64,000 bases of DNA from Myxococcaceae bacterium JPH2 (GTDB taxonomy: Bacteria > Myxococcota > Myxococcia > Myxococcales > Myxococcaceae). Below are positions 28,298-37,045 of the stretch, piece after piece (within the stretch, counting starts at the first letter, position 1; every line of letters starts with the position of its first letter). The notes under the pieces were generated by a model. That model was given only the letters and a program-made list of their open reading frames with translations, was not told where the DNA came from and searched no databases. The position numbers and the translations under genes were made by a program. The stretch is taken from NCBI GenBank assembly GCA_016458225.1, contig JAEMGR010000009.1:248001-312000 (forward strand), written 5' to 3'.

Positions 28298-29818
28298 ATG
28301 CACAAGGAGCCCATCATCGGCATCGACCTCGGCACGACGAACTCGTGCGCGGCGATCGTCGAGGACAGCGGGAACGTCAAGCTGATCCCTTACAAGGGCG
28401 GCGAGTACACCATCCCCTCCATCTTCGCCATCGATGACAAGGGCAACGAGCTCATCGGCTACGAGGCCAAGCGTCAATGGCAGCTCAACCCGCGCAACAC
28501 CGTCTACGGTGCCAAGCGGCTGGTGGGGCGGCCCTTCCAGAGCGACGTCGTCGATACGATGAAGAAGGTCGTGGCGTACAACATGCGCCCCGGCAAGAAG
28601 AACGACGTCACCCTGGACGTGGGCAAGAAGGAGTTCACCCTCCAGGAAGTCAGCGCGAAGATCCTCGGGAAGATTCGCGAGGTCGCGTCCAACTACCTGA
28701 AGATGCCGATCAAGCGGGCCGTGGTGACGGTGCCCGCGTACTTCAACGATCGGCAGCGCCAGTCGGTGAAGGACGCCGGCAAGCTCATCGACCTGGACGT
28801 CGTGCGCATCATCAACGAGCCCACCGCGGCGGCGCTCGCGTACGGCGTGGGCAAGGGGCTCAAGGAAAAGGTCATCATCTATGACCTGGGCGGCGGCACC
28901 TTCGACGTCTCCATCATCGAGATCCGCGATCGCGTCTTCGAGGTGAAGGCCACCGGCGGCGATGTCTTCCTGGGTGGCATCGACTTCGACAACGCCATCA
29001 TCCACCACGTCCTGAAGGACTTCGCGGCCAAGACGGGCATCGACCTGGCCACGGACCCGGTGGCCATGCAGCGCATCAAGGACCTGGCCGAGCGCACGAA
29101 GATCGACCTGTCCGCGCGCGAGGAAGTCCCCTTCAACATCCCCTTCATCACGATGACGGCGCAGGGCCAGCCGCTGAACATCGAGATGAAGTTCACCCGG
29201 AAGATGTTGGAGCAGCTCACCAACCACCTCGTGGACCGCACCCTCCAGATGGTGGCGCGGGTGTTGGTGGACTCGGGGCTGTCCACCAAGGACGTGGACG
29301 AGGTGATGTTGGTGGGCGGGCAGACGCGCATGCCCGTGGTGCAGGACCGCCTGACCAAGTTCTTCGGCAAGCCGCCCAGCAAGGGCGTCCACCCGGACGA
29401 GGCCGTGGCCATCGGCGCCGCGCTCTACGCGCACTCGCTCCAGGACGACACCAACCTGCGCATCCAATTGTTGGATGTGATTCCCATGGCCATCGGCCTG
29501 GAGAAGGCGGGCGGCGCCTTCCACACCGTCTTCCCGCGCAACGCGCCCATCCCCAACGCCAAGCAGCTCCTGGCGACGACGAGCATGGACAACCAGACGG
29601 AGCTGGCCATGCGCATCTTCCAGGGCGACCACGAGCAGGTGGCGCGCAACGACCTGCTCGGCGAGTTCACCTTCTCTGGCATCCAGCAGGCCCGCGCGGG
29701 CGGCGTGCAGGTGGAGATCACCTTCGACGTCAACGTGGAGGGCATCCTCACCATGAAGGCGCGCGACCCGAGCACGGGCCGCGAGATGCGCACCACCGTG
29801 CGCGTGACGCAGAGCTGA
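28298..29818 (+). CDS. DnaK-like (Hsp70) chaperone lacking the lid domain
   Basis: The protein has 506 residues against about 610-640 for DnaK. The nucleotide-binding domain is complete: GIDLGTTNSCAAIV (phosphate 1), VTVPAYFNDRQRQ, INEPTAAALAYG, DLGGGTFDVSI (phosphate 2) and VMLVGGQTRMP (adenosine). The beta substrate-binding domain follows, ending at VTQS, so the C-terminal helical lid and the acidic tail are missing. Myxobacteria carry several DnaK paralogues, including SglK/StkA of social motility; I cannot say which this matches. There are no dnaJ or grpE genes next to it. A long two-sided hairpin follows its stop. Confidence 0.88.
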   Translation: MHKEPIIGIDLGTTNSCAAIVEDSGNVKLIPYKGGEYTIPSIFAIDDKGNELIGYEAKRQWQLNPRNTVYGAKRLVGRPFQSDVVDTMKKVVAYNMRPGKKNDVTLDVGKKEFTLQEVSAKILGKIREVASNYLKMPIKRAVVTVPAYFNDRQRQSVKDAGKLIDLDVVRIINEPTAAALAYGVGKGLKEKVIIYDLGGGTFDVSIIEIRDRVFEVKATGGDVFLGGIDFDNAIIHHVLKDFAAKTGIDLATDPVAMQRIKDLAERTKIDLSAREEVPFNIPFITMTAQGQPLNIEMKFTRKMLEQLTNHLVDRTLQMVARVLVDSGLSTKDVDEVMLVGGQTRMPVVQDRLTKFFGKPPSKGVHPDEAVAIGAALYAHSLQDDTNLRIQLLDVIPMAIGLEKAGGAFHTVFPRNAPIPNAKQLLATTSMDNQTELAMRIFQGDHEQVARNDLLGEFTFSGIQQARAGGVQVEITFDVNVEGILTMKARDPSTGREMRTTVRVTQS

Positions 29819-29843
29819 GCGCGCCTGCGTCTCCGGACGTAGG

Positions 29844-29879
29844 AAGGCCCCTCGTCCCAGCGGCTGGGAGAGGGGCCTT
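29844..29879. terminator. Bidirectional terminator hairpin between Hsp70-like gene and clpX
   Basis: AAGGCCCCTC and GAGGGGCCTT are a perfect 10-base inverted repeat. The stem continues inward with TCCCAG pairing CTGGGA around a CGG loop, broken by a single bulged G. It lies between two convergent stop codons (25 bases after one and 33 before the other) and serves both. Only short T runs flank it. Confidence 0.75.
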
Positions 29880-29911
29880 CGTGCATCCACCGAGTGGCGG
29901 AGGCCACCGAC

Positions 29912-31189
<1,278 letters not shown>

Positions 31190-31412
31190 TGCCGCCTCCG
31201 AGTTCGCCGACCCCGGGTTCCCCGGAGCCTACTCCACCGACCACCGCGCCCCTCGCCCCAGGCCGCCCACGTCTCGAACAGCCCGCGAGCCCGCTCACAC
31301 GGGCTCTGAACCCACTATAGGGCCCTCCCCCCCGGGCAGGAAGCCCAGCGGTGCCACCCCGCCGCCGAGCGTTCAGCCGCGGTCAACGGGGTTCGCGTTC
31401 GATAACAGCGCC

Positions 31413-32051
31413 TCAGGCGTCCGTCACGCCCGAGGCGAGGTCCTCGACGTCATCCGCCAGGGCGGCCGCTCGCTCGGCAACAGCGTTCGGCACCCGACGG
31501 CACCCCGCCAGCTCACTGGCCAGCTTGCGCGCCATCTGCGCCAGCTTGCGAACCTGCGCGCTCTCGGGCGGCGGCTCGGGGGGCGGGCGAGGGAACCGCT
31601 CGGTGAACTCCTTCTTCAGCTCGGTGGGAGACTTCTCCGGGCTCCAGATGCTGTCGCGCAGCGACTTGTACTCGGTGGGCGACAGCTGACCGCGCTCCTC
31701 GGCATCGGCGAGCACCTCGATGACCTCGAACGCGGGAGCCTTCTGGGGGAACTCCTGCTGCTCCAGCTCCTCGGCGGGCTCGTGCTTGGCCAGGAAGCTG
31801 AACGAGCGCGTCAGCTTGAGCGCCGTCTGCTTCTTGATGTGGAGTTCCTTGAGGCAGTAGGCCTCGAAGGTGGGGTAGCCCCACTCCTCGAACTGGGCGC
31901 CATCCCGGACCTGCACGAGCAGCTTGCCCAGCTCGGCCCAGGTGGACTTGAAGCGCTTGGCGGCCTGCAGCACGGTGTGCCGGAACGTCCCCGGGGGGAT
32001 GCTCAAGGCCTTCTTGGCGATTTCGACTTCAGCGACGGATGCGGCGGACAT
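31413..32051 (-). CDS. Conserved-type hypothetical helical protein
   Basis: The protein has 212 residues with no membrane segment. The N-terminal 110 residues form a helical unit with aromatic landmarks (AELGKLLVQVRDGAQFEEWG, YPTFEAYCLKELHIKKQTAL). This looks like a small helix-turn-helix or protein-binding domain. A central EVIEVLADAEERG helix and a Pro-rich linker (FPRPPPEPPPE) lead to a final coiled coil. GGAGGT abuts the ATG directly, an unusually short spacing; no better in-frame start is visible. The function is unknown. It lies upstream of clpX on the same strand, separated by 223 bases. Confidence 0.65.
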   Translation of the reverse strand: MSAASVAEVEIAKKALSIPPGTFRHTVLQAAKRFKSTWAELGKLLVQVRDGAQFEEWGYPTFEAYCLKELHIKKQTALKLTRSFSFLAKHEPAEELEQQEFPQKAPAFEVIEVLADAEERGQLSPTEYKSLRDSIWSPEKSPTELKKEFTERFPRPPPEPPPESAQVRKLAQMARKLASELAGCRRVPNAVAERAAALADDVEDLASGVTDA

Positions 32052-32096
32052 ACCTCCGGTATCGACTACGTCCGTCAGCTGGGCAAGAAAGTGGCC

Positions 32097-33071
32097 CTAC
32101 CCGCGCTTGCCGATGTTGAACGACAGGCCCACCGTCGCGCGCTCCCCTTCGTAGGCCTTGAAGGGCCACTTCTTCAGCTCGGTGAAGAGGCACTCGAAGA
32201 GTGGCCCCTGCTTGAACTGGGGGTTGTCCACCCAGAGCTTGTTGACGTGGCCGTCGTTGCCGATGACGAACTCGAGCGGGATGCGAGCGGCCAGGCCCGG
32301 GCTGCGCTCGGCCTCTTCCTTGAAGCACCGGAAGAGCGTGGACTTGTTGCCGGCCACCACGCGGTTGATGGCCGCTTGATCGAACTGCTGTCCCATCTCC
32401 AGGCCGTCTGGATCCGTGCCGACGCTGCCCGTGCGCGGCGGCTTGCGCTCCTCGGCGCGGGCCACGGCGGTGGGCTTGGCGGCCCCTCCTCCGGGATTGG
32501 TCGGCATGGGCCGGGTCTCGGAGGACTTGTCGGGGCGCCGCGAGTCCCCCGTGGGGTACGCGAGCAGCTCCTCGTCGTCGCGGCGCGACTGCGCGAGCTT
32601 GATGGTGGGCGGCTCCATGGTGATGCCCTCGAAGGCATCGTCCTCGCCGAACCAGCCGTGCACCGCGGCATTGCGCGCGAGCATCAGCCCCACGCCGCCC
32701 AGCAGCAGCGCCACCACCGCAGCGGCGCCCCCCAGCACGAGCATGCGCTTGCGCGTCTTCTGCGCCTCCACGGCCATGGCCGCGGCCACGCGGGCTTGCG
32801 CCTCGAAGCGCGCCACATGCACTTGGAAGGCGGCGACCTCGCTCATCCGCAGGAAGTGCCGCTCACCCGCGGGCGCCACCGGGCTGTCCGGCGCCAGCTC
32901 GCCGGCATACAGCTTCTCGATGATCTGCGCGGAGCCCACCGGCCCCAGCACCAGGTCTCCCTGTCGGAAGAGCCACAGCCCGTCATCCACGTCCGTCGCC
33001 AGCTCTTGTCCAGCCACCATTCGCGCGGGAGTATCGTGCGTCTGCCCACACGCTCGCAACGCCGTGCCCAC
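32097..33071 (-). CDS. AgmX/PglI C-terminal domain protein with GYF-like N-terminus
   Basis: The 324-residue protein comprises an N-terminal GYF_2-like module (DDGLWLFRQGDLVLGPVGSAQI, about 28-80), a coiled region, one membrane helix (about 117-140) and a low-complexity Pro/Arg linker. The C-terminal domain (about 225-324) contains LFRCFKEEAERSPGLAARI, FVIGNDGHVNKLWVDNP and VGLSFNIG, as in the AgmX/PglI (gliding motility, TonB-C-like) family. The start is inferred as GTG 33071 because GGAG lies 5 bases upstream and the extra residues (ACGQTHDTPARMVAGQ) resemble a decayed zinc ribbon. The alternative is ATG 33020 without a ribosome site. With 33071 it overlaps the divergent truA start by 8 bases. 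Confidence 0.8.
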   Translation of the reverse strand: MGTALRACGQTHDTPARMVAGQELATDVDDGLWLFRQGDLVLGPVGSAQIIEKLYAGELAPDSPVAPAGERHFLRMSEVAAFQVHVARFEAQARVAAAMAVEAQKTRKRMLVLGGAAAVVALLLGGVGLMLARNAAVHGWFGEDDAFEGITMEPPTIKLAQSRRDDEELLAYPTGDSRRPDKSSETRPMPTNPGGGAAKPTAVARAEERKPPRTGSVGTDPDGLEMGQQFDQAAINRVVAGNKSTLFRCFKEEAERSPGLAARIPLEFVIGNDGHVNKLWVDNPQFKQGPLFECLFTELKKWPFKAYEGERATVGLSFNIGKRG

Positions 33072-33921
33072 TTCCTCTCCTCGACGAATTCCCGCAGCAC
33101 TGTGGATCTGGTACCGCGGCGGAAACTTCCGCGGCTTCCAGCGCCAGGTGGAAGGCCCCACCATCCAGGACAGCGTGGAGGCGGCGCTGCGCGAGGCCGG
33201 AGTGCCCGCGGGGGTCATGCCCTCGGGGCGCACGGACCGGGGCGTGCACGCGCGCATGCAGGTGCTGAGCCTCCGCCTACCGGAAGAGCCGTCCCTGGAG
33301 GAGATGCTCGGACGCGTCGCGCGGCACCTGCCTCCGGATCTCGGCTTCTGCGTGGCGAGGCGCCCTGCGCCCTCCTTCCATGCGCAGTGGGTGGCGAGCG
33401 GGAAGTCGTACCGCTACCGCCTCCAGTTGGAGGGAGCTGTCTCCGAGGCGTGGCGCCCCTACGCGCTCGATGTCGCCCACGAGCCACTGCTGGCCTCGCG
33501 CGAGGTGCGTCCCGAGCGGCTGGCGGAGCTGCTGGGCCACGCCACGGGCACCCGCGACTTCATCGCGTTCCATGAGAAGTCCAGCCCGCGCAAGCCTCGG
33601 CGACTGGAGTCCGCCACGCTGCACGCGATGGGCTCGGGCCTCTACGAGGTGCGGCTCGAGGGCGAAGGCTTCGCGCGCTACCAGGTGAGATACCTGGTGG
33701 GGAGCGCCCTGAAGGTGGCCGCGGGGCTCCTTCCCGAGGAGCACTGGCACGCGGCGCTGGAGGCGGCCACTCCCCTGGAGGGGCTCAAGGCGCCCGCGCA
33801 GGGACTGGTGTTGTGGGAGGTGCACTACCCTTCCCAGGTGGATCCCTTCACGCCGGGAGAGCGCCTCCACCCTCCCGGACTGCCTGGCACTCCCCCATTT
33901 GGGAACGAAGCGCCGGGCTGA
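33064..33921 (+). CDS. truA: tRNA pseudouridine synthase A
   Basis: Makes pseudouridine at positions 38-40 of tRNA anticodon arms. The protein has about 285 residues. The catalytic Asp lies in SGRTDRGVHARMQ; the N-terminal strand is WIWYRGGNFRGFQRQ (the LxYDGTxFxGxQxQ motif). Later motifs include SGKSYRYRLQL, HATGTRDFIAFHE and GEGFARYQVRYLVGSALKVAAG. No ATG exists before the first strand. GTG 33064 is the only conventional start and has no clear ribosome site; CTG 33100 is the other option. The C-terminal 25 residues are Pro-rich. It is divergent from and overlaps the AgmX-type gene. Confidence 0.9.
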   Translation: MPTSSPRRIPAALWIWYRGGNFRGFQRQVEGPTIQDSVEAALREAGVPAGVMPSGRTDRGVHARMQVLSLRLPEEPSLEEMLGRVARHLPPDLGFCVARRPAPSFHAQWVASGKSYRYRLQLEGAVSEAWRPYALDVAHEPLLASREVRPERLAELLGHATGTRDFIAFHEKSSPRKPRRLESATLHAMGSGLYEVRLEGEGFARYQVRYLVGSALKVAAGLLPEEHWHAALEAATPLEGLKAPAQGLVLWEVHYPSQVDPFTPGERLHPPGLPGTPPFGNEAPG

Positions 33922-33931
33922 GCCGCTCGAC

Positions 33932-34096
33932 TCAGTCGACGACGCGCTCTTCGTACTTCGACAGCAGGTCCGAGATGGCCTCGCGCAGGTACTCGCTCTG
34001 CCGGATCCGCGTGGCGCGCGACAGCTCCTTCAGCGCGTCGAGCTTCTCTCGGTTGAGGCGGAAGACCACTGAGGTGAGGCGGGGATTCATGTCCAA
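33932..34096 (-). CDS. Ribbon-helix-helix DNA-binding protein (CopG-type)
   Basis: The protein has 54 residues. The beta strand TSVVFRLNREK is followed by two helices (LDALKELSRATR and RQSEYLREAISDLLSKYEE), the classic MetJ/Arc/CopG fold, which binds DNA as a dimer through the strand. The start is TTG 34096: AGGAGG lies 8 bases upstream, whereas the ATG two codons later would be 14 bases away. No toxin gene is adjacent, so it is more likely a lone regulator than an antitoxin. It converges with truA, leaving 10 bases between stops. Confidence 0.75.
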   Translation of the reverse strand: MDMNPRLTSVVFRLNREKLDALKELSRATRIRQSEYLREAISDLLSKYEERVVD

Positions 34097-34155
34097 GTGC
34101 GCAACCTCCTACAGATGCGCACACCATCTCACAGGCTTGGGTGATCGCAAGAAAA

Positions 34156-34653
34156 TCACTGTGAGCCCACCGGGAACATCCACTGCACCCCGGTGAAGGC
34201 CTCGACGTCGCCCCGCAGGCCGGATCCGAACCCGAACGTGAAGCCGAGTCCGCCGAACAGCGCGAGCTGATCCGAGATCAGGTGCCGCACGCCCAACCCT
34301 ATGCGAGGGCCCACCCACGGCCCAGAAAACGGCCGCACGGTCACCCCGAGATCCACGAAGGTCTGCCAGGACTCCTCGCCGAAGACGCTCCGGTAGCCGC
34401 CCACCAGCGACACCTCCTCGCCTGGGGCGCCCGTGCTGCCGCGCGCCAGGAGGAAGACCTCGTCATGGGCGTACCCCACCGAGACGCTCGCCCCGAGATC
34501 CAACTGCGCGGCCAGCCCGGACACCGCCGTGTTCCCGCTGATCCGCTCCGTGTAGGTGGCCCCAGGCCCCGCGAACAGCGACAGCGTGCGGTGGTGTTCG
34601 TAGGGCTGGATGAACTCGGCGCCGAGGATCAGCGGGACGAGTCCGGCGAACAT
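34156..34653 (-). CDS. Outer-membrane beta-barrel-like protein
   Basis: The protein has 165 residues. A short hydrophobic N-terminus (MFAGLVPLILGAEF) may be a minimal signal peptide. The rest alternates strands and turns with Gly/Phe-rich barrel-like strands (LALFGGLGFTFGFGSG near the end, then TGVQWMFPVG). The ATG overlaps the larE stop as TGATG, so translation is coupled to larE, an odd pairing for a sulfur-transfer enzyme. No function can be assigned. Confidence 0.65.
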   Translation of the reverse strand: MFAGLVPLILGAEFIQPYEHHRTLSLFAGPGATYTERISGNTAVSGLAAQLDLGASVSVGYAHDEVFLLARGSTGAPGEEVSLVGGYRSVFGEESWQTFVDLGVTVRPFSGPWVGPRIGLGVRHLISDQLALFGGLGFTFGFGSGLRGDVEAFTGVQWMFPVGSQ

Positions 34654-35549
34654 CAGCCGACCACCGGGAGCGCGAACGCCTCGGTCCGGCCCTGCCCCGC
34701 CGCGGGAGCCACCCCGGCGGCCTCGTTCATCCGGCCTGAGCGGAACGGCTCCAGATCCAGCGCCACGAACTTGAAGCCCAGCGCCTTGAGCGCGGCGTTC
34801 ACCCGGTTCCGCATGTCCGCGGCGAGGAAGCGCTCGTACTCCTCGGCGGCCAGCTCCACGCGGGCCACGTCCTGGTGGTAGCGGACCCGGAACTGGCGGA
34901 AGCCCAGCGCGCGCAGCTCGGACTCCGCCCCGGCGATCTGCAGGAGCCGGTCGCGCGTCACCGACGTGCCGTACGGGATGCGCGAGGCGAGGCACGCCAT
35001 CTGCGGCTTGTCCCAGGTCGGCAGGCCCATCGCGTGGCTCCACGCGCGGATCTCCTCCTTCGTCAGGCCCGCGAGCGCCAGGGGCGACACCACCCGGTGC
35101 TCCTTCGCGGCCTTGTGCCCCGGCCGGTGATCCTTGAAGTCATCCGCGTTGAAGCCGTCCAGCACGACCGCGAGATCCAGCTCGCTCCGCTTCGCCTCGC
35201 AGAGGTCGTACAGCTCCGTCTTGCAGAAGTAGCACCGGTTCGTGGGGTTGGCCGCGTAGCTGGGGTTCGCCAACTCGTTGCTCGACACCACCACGTGGCG
35301 GGCGCCCAGGCGAGCCGCCAGATCCCTCGCCTCCTTCTCCTCCTCTGGCGCCACCGAGGCGGACAGCGCCGTCAGCGCCAGGGCCCGGTCTCCGAGCACC
35401 TCCACCGCCACCTTGAGGACGAAGGTCGAGTCGACTCCGCCCGAGAACGCCACCAGCGCGCTGCCCTGGGCGCGGAGCGCTTCGCGCATCGCCTCCAGCT
35501 TGGGACGGGACGACTCACACAGGGCTTGGATCCGCTCGGGGCTCAGCAT
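34653..35549 (-). CDS. larE: LarE-type ATP-dependent sulfur transferase
   Basis: LarE adenylates and then inserts sulfur into pyridinium biscarboxylic acid for the nickel-pincer cofactor of lactate racemase and relatives. The protein has 298 residues. The PP-loop is SGGVDS (36-41). Three cysteines are placed as in the iron-sulfur type of LarE: C106 and C109 (NRCYFCK) and C186 (MACLASRIPYG). In the sacrificial type, only a single active Cys is kept. AGGAGT lies 7 bases before ATG. No larA, larB or larC homologue is in the window, so this could be a LarE-like enzyme with another acceptor. Confidence 0.88.
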   Translation of the reverse strand: MLSPERIQALCESSRPKLEAMREALRAQGSALVAFSGGVDSTFVLKVAVEVLGDRALALTALSASVAPEEEKEARDLAARLGARHVVVSSNELANPSYAANPTNRCYFCKTELYDLCEAKRSELDLAVVLDGFNADDFKDHRPGHKAAKEHRVVSPLALAGLTKEEIRAWSHAMGLPTWDKPQMACLASRIPYGTSVTRDRLLQIAGAESELRALGFRQFRVRYHQDVARVELAAEEYERFLAADMRNRVNAALKALGFKFVALDLEPFRSGRMNEAAGVAPAAGQGRTEAFALPVVG

Positions 35550-35643
35550 GGGGGGACTCCTAAAACGGAAGGGCCCCGGATTGCACGCGCATCGCGCATG
35601 CAACCTGGAGCCCTTGGACAGCGCAGGTGAACGACAGGCGACG

Positions 35644-36399
35644 CTAGCGCGCCTTGCGCTTCGCCGCTGCCTTCTTCGGGGCTGGGGCCGGCTTGGCCAC
35701 ACGCGCGGCGCGGGTCGCGGGACGGGCCTTCGCGCCCTTGTCCGCCTTCGGGGCCTTGGCCGCCGGCTTGGCCGCGATGATGGGCGCCGGCTCATCCCCG
35801 CGGCGAGCCTTCTTGGGCAGCGGGTTGGCCTTCATCTTCTTGCCCGTGATCGTCTTCAGTTCGTCCGTGCTCATGTAGCCGAGGTCGAGAAGCGCCTGGA
35901 AGATCTTGGCGGCGCCGTCCTCCACCGACTCGGTGTCCGAGTGGATGGTGACCTCGGGCGAGTTGGGCGGCTCGTACGGCTCGGTGATGCCGATGAAGTT
36001 GGGGATCTCCCCCGCCAGGGCCTTCTTGTAGCGGCCAGTGCTGTCCCGCTCGATGAGCTTCTCGGTGGGGCAGTCGACGTAGACCTCGACGTACCGGCCG
36101 ATCGCCCGGCGGTTCTCCTCGCGGCCCACCTTGTACGGGCTGACGCAGGGCACCAGCGCCGCGACCCCGTTGCGGGTCAGCAGATTCGCCACGAAGCCCA
36201 GGCGCTTCACCACCACGGAACGCTCTTCCTTGGTGTCACCGAGCCCCGCCCAGAGCGACTCGGAGAGTTCTCCCTCGTCGAGGATCTCCACGTTGCGACC
36301 GACCTGGCGCAACCGAGCCGCGATGTACGCCGCGGTGGTGCTCTTCCCGGTTCCGGACATGCCGGTCAACCAAAGCGTGAAACCAGTGTTGGGGGCCAT
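35644..36399 (-). CDS. cysC: Adenylylsulfate kinase-like protein with H1-like tail
   Basis: APS kinase makes PAPS from adenylylsulfate and ATP. The 251-residue protein has P-loop GMSGTGKS (13-20), CVSPYKVGREENR, VYVDCPTEKLIERD and GRYKKALAGEIPNFIGI, all CysC motifs. The normal DGDNxR substrate motif reads DEGELSES (41-48), which may change specificity. Residues about 187-251 form a Lys/Ala/Pro-rich H1-like tail absent from ordinary CysC (about 200 residues). GGGAG lies about 11 bases before ATG. It is downstream of the JAMM gene on the same strand, so it may belong to the sulfur cluster or be separately transcribed. Confidence 0.85.
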   Translation of the reverse strand: MAPNTGFTLWLTGMSGTGKSTTAAYIAARLRQVGRNVEILDEGELSESLWAGLGDTKEERSVVVKRLGFVANLLTRNGVAALVPCVSPYKVGREENRRAIGRYVEVYVDCPTEKLIERDSTGRYKKALAGEIPNFIGITEPYEPPNSPEVTIHSDTESVEDGAAKIFQALLDLGYMSTDELKTITGKKMKANPLPKKARRGDEPAPIIAAKPAAKAPKADKGAKARPATRAARVAKPAPAPKKAAAKRKAR

Positions 36400-36536
36400 A
36401 AGGGTTCAAACTCCCTGCGTCCGGAGCGCTTCTTGCACATGGCGTGGGACGCGGCAGATCCAGTAGACGAGCGCTTTATAGACGAAAACCCGGTGACTTG
36501 ACAATCCACACGCACCTTTCCGCAGGTGGGGGTGAC

Positions 36537-36556
36537 GGGCAGGCAAGTGCCTGCCC
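36537..36556 (-). terminator. Hairpin directly after the JAMM gene stop
   Basis: GGGCAGGCA and TGCCTGCCC form a perfect 9-base inverted repeat with a 2-base centre, starting at the base after the JAMM TAA codon. It may end the sulfur-carrier operon. There is no T tract on the minus strand, so it is only a candidate terminator. Confidence 0.45.
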
Positions 36557-37027
36557 TTACACGGGTTTTTCAATCCTGAAATCGGCCAGGGACAGCGAAA
36601 CACGCAGGAAATCCTCGGATTCCCAAGCAAAAAGCGACAGGTGCGTGACACAGCCGCCATGTATGGCCACGACAAGGTGGGACACGCCCGGAAGCAAAGG
36701 GGTTCCTGAAGGAGCGGCGCGTTCCCGGTCCTCGACGGAGAAATGCGCGGGGGCATTCACGTGGGAATGGAAGACGCACGCGACGCGCTCCGCACACGCG
36801 TCCGCCCCTCGGCAGACCTGGAGCCACTCGCTCAAGTCGAACTCGAAGTGGGTGCGGGGCGTGGGCGACGCGTTGCGAAGCGGCCGCACCCGCCACGTCT
36901 CCGGAGCCTCGCCCTGGAGGATCACGCCGCACCCCTCCGCGGGCCATGCGGACTGCAGGTGACGGACGACCTCCGCGATCACCGCGCGTGGAGGGACTCG
37001 AGTGTCCGGCGCCAGGGCTGGGGCCAT
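36557..37027 (-). CDS. JAMM/MPN+ metallopeptidase (Mec/desampylase-like)
   Basis: The protein has 156 residues. The zinc signature is complete: Glu31 (EGCG), His87-Ser-His89, seven residues, Ser97, two residues, Asp100. JAMM enzymes of this type cleave at the C-terminus of ubiquitin-like or sulfur-carrier proteins; Mec of Mycobacterium cuts cysteine from CysO. The gene is the last of five in a tight operon that includes a MoaD-like carrier ending in GG, its natural substrate. ATG 37027 is chosen because GGAGG lies 7 bases upstream; a GTG two codons earlier would abut the ribosome site. Confidence 0.88.
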   Translation of the reverse strand: MAPALAPDTRVPPRAVIAEVVRHLQSAWPAEGCGVILQGEAPETWRVRPLRNASPTPRTHFEFDLSEWLQVCRGADACAERVACVFHSHVNAPAHFSVEDRERAAPSGTPLLPGVSHLVVAIHGGCVTHLSLFAWESEDFLRVSLSLADFRIEKPV

Positions 37028-37045
37028 CCGCACGCCTCCGGGGTG

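Noticed and set aside
31287-31306. 7-base inverted repeat GAGCCCG/CGGGCTC upstream of clpX
   Set aside because: Short, no T tract, and such repeats are common by chance at this GC content.
33932-34096. Ribbon-helix-helix gene as antitoxin of a toxin-antitoxin pair
   Set aside because: No small toxin gene lies next to it; truA is on one side and a beta-barrel gene on the other.
35581-35603. Near-palindrome TTGCACGCGC...GCATGCAA between larE and cysC
   Set aside because: Arms pair with two mismatches and no T tract follows on the minus strand, so neither a terminator nor an operator can be claimed.
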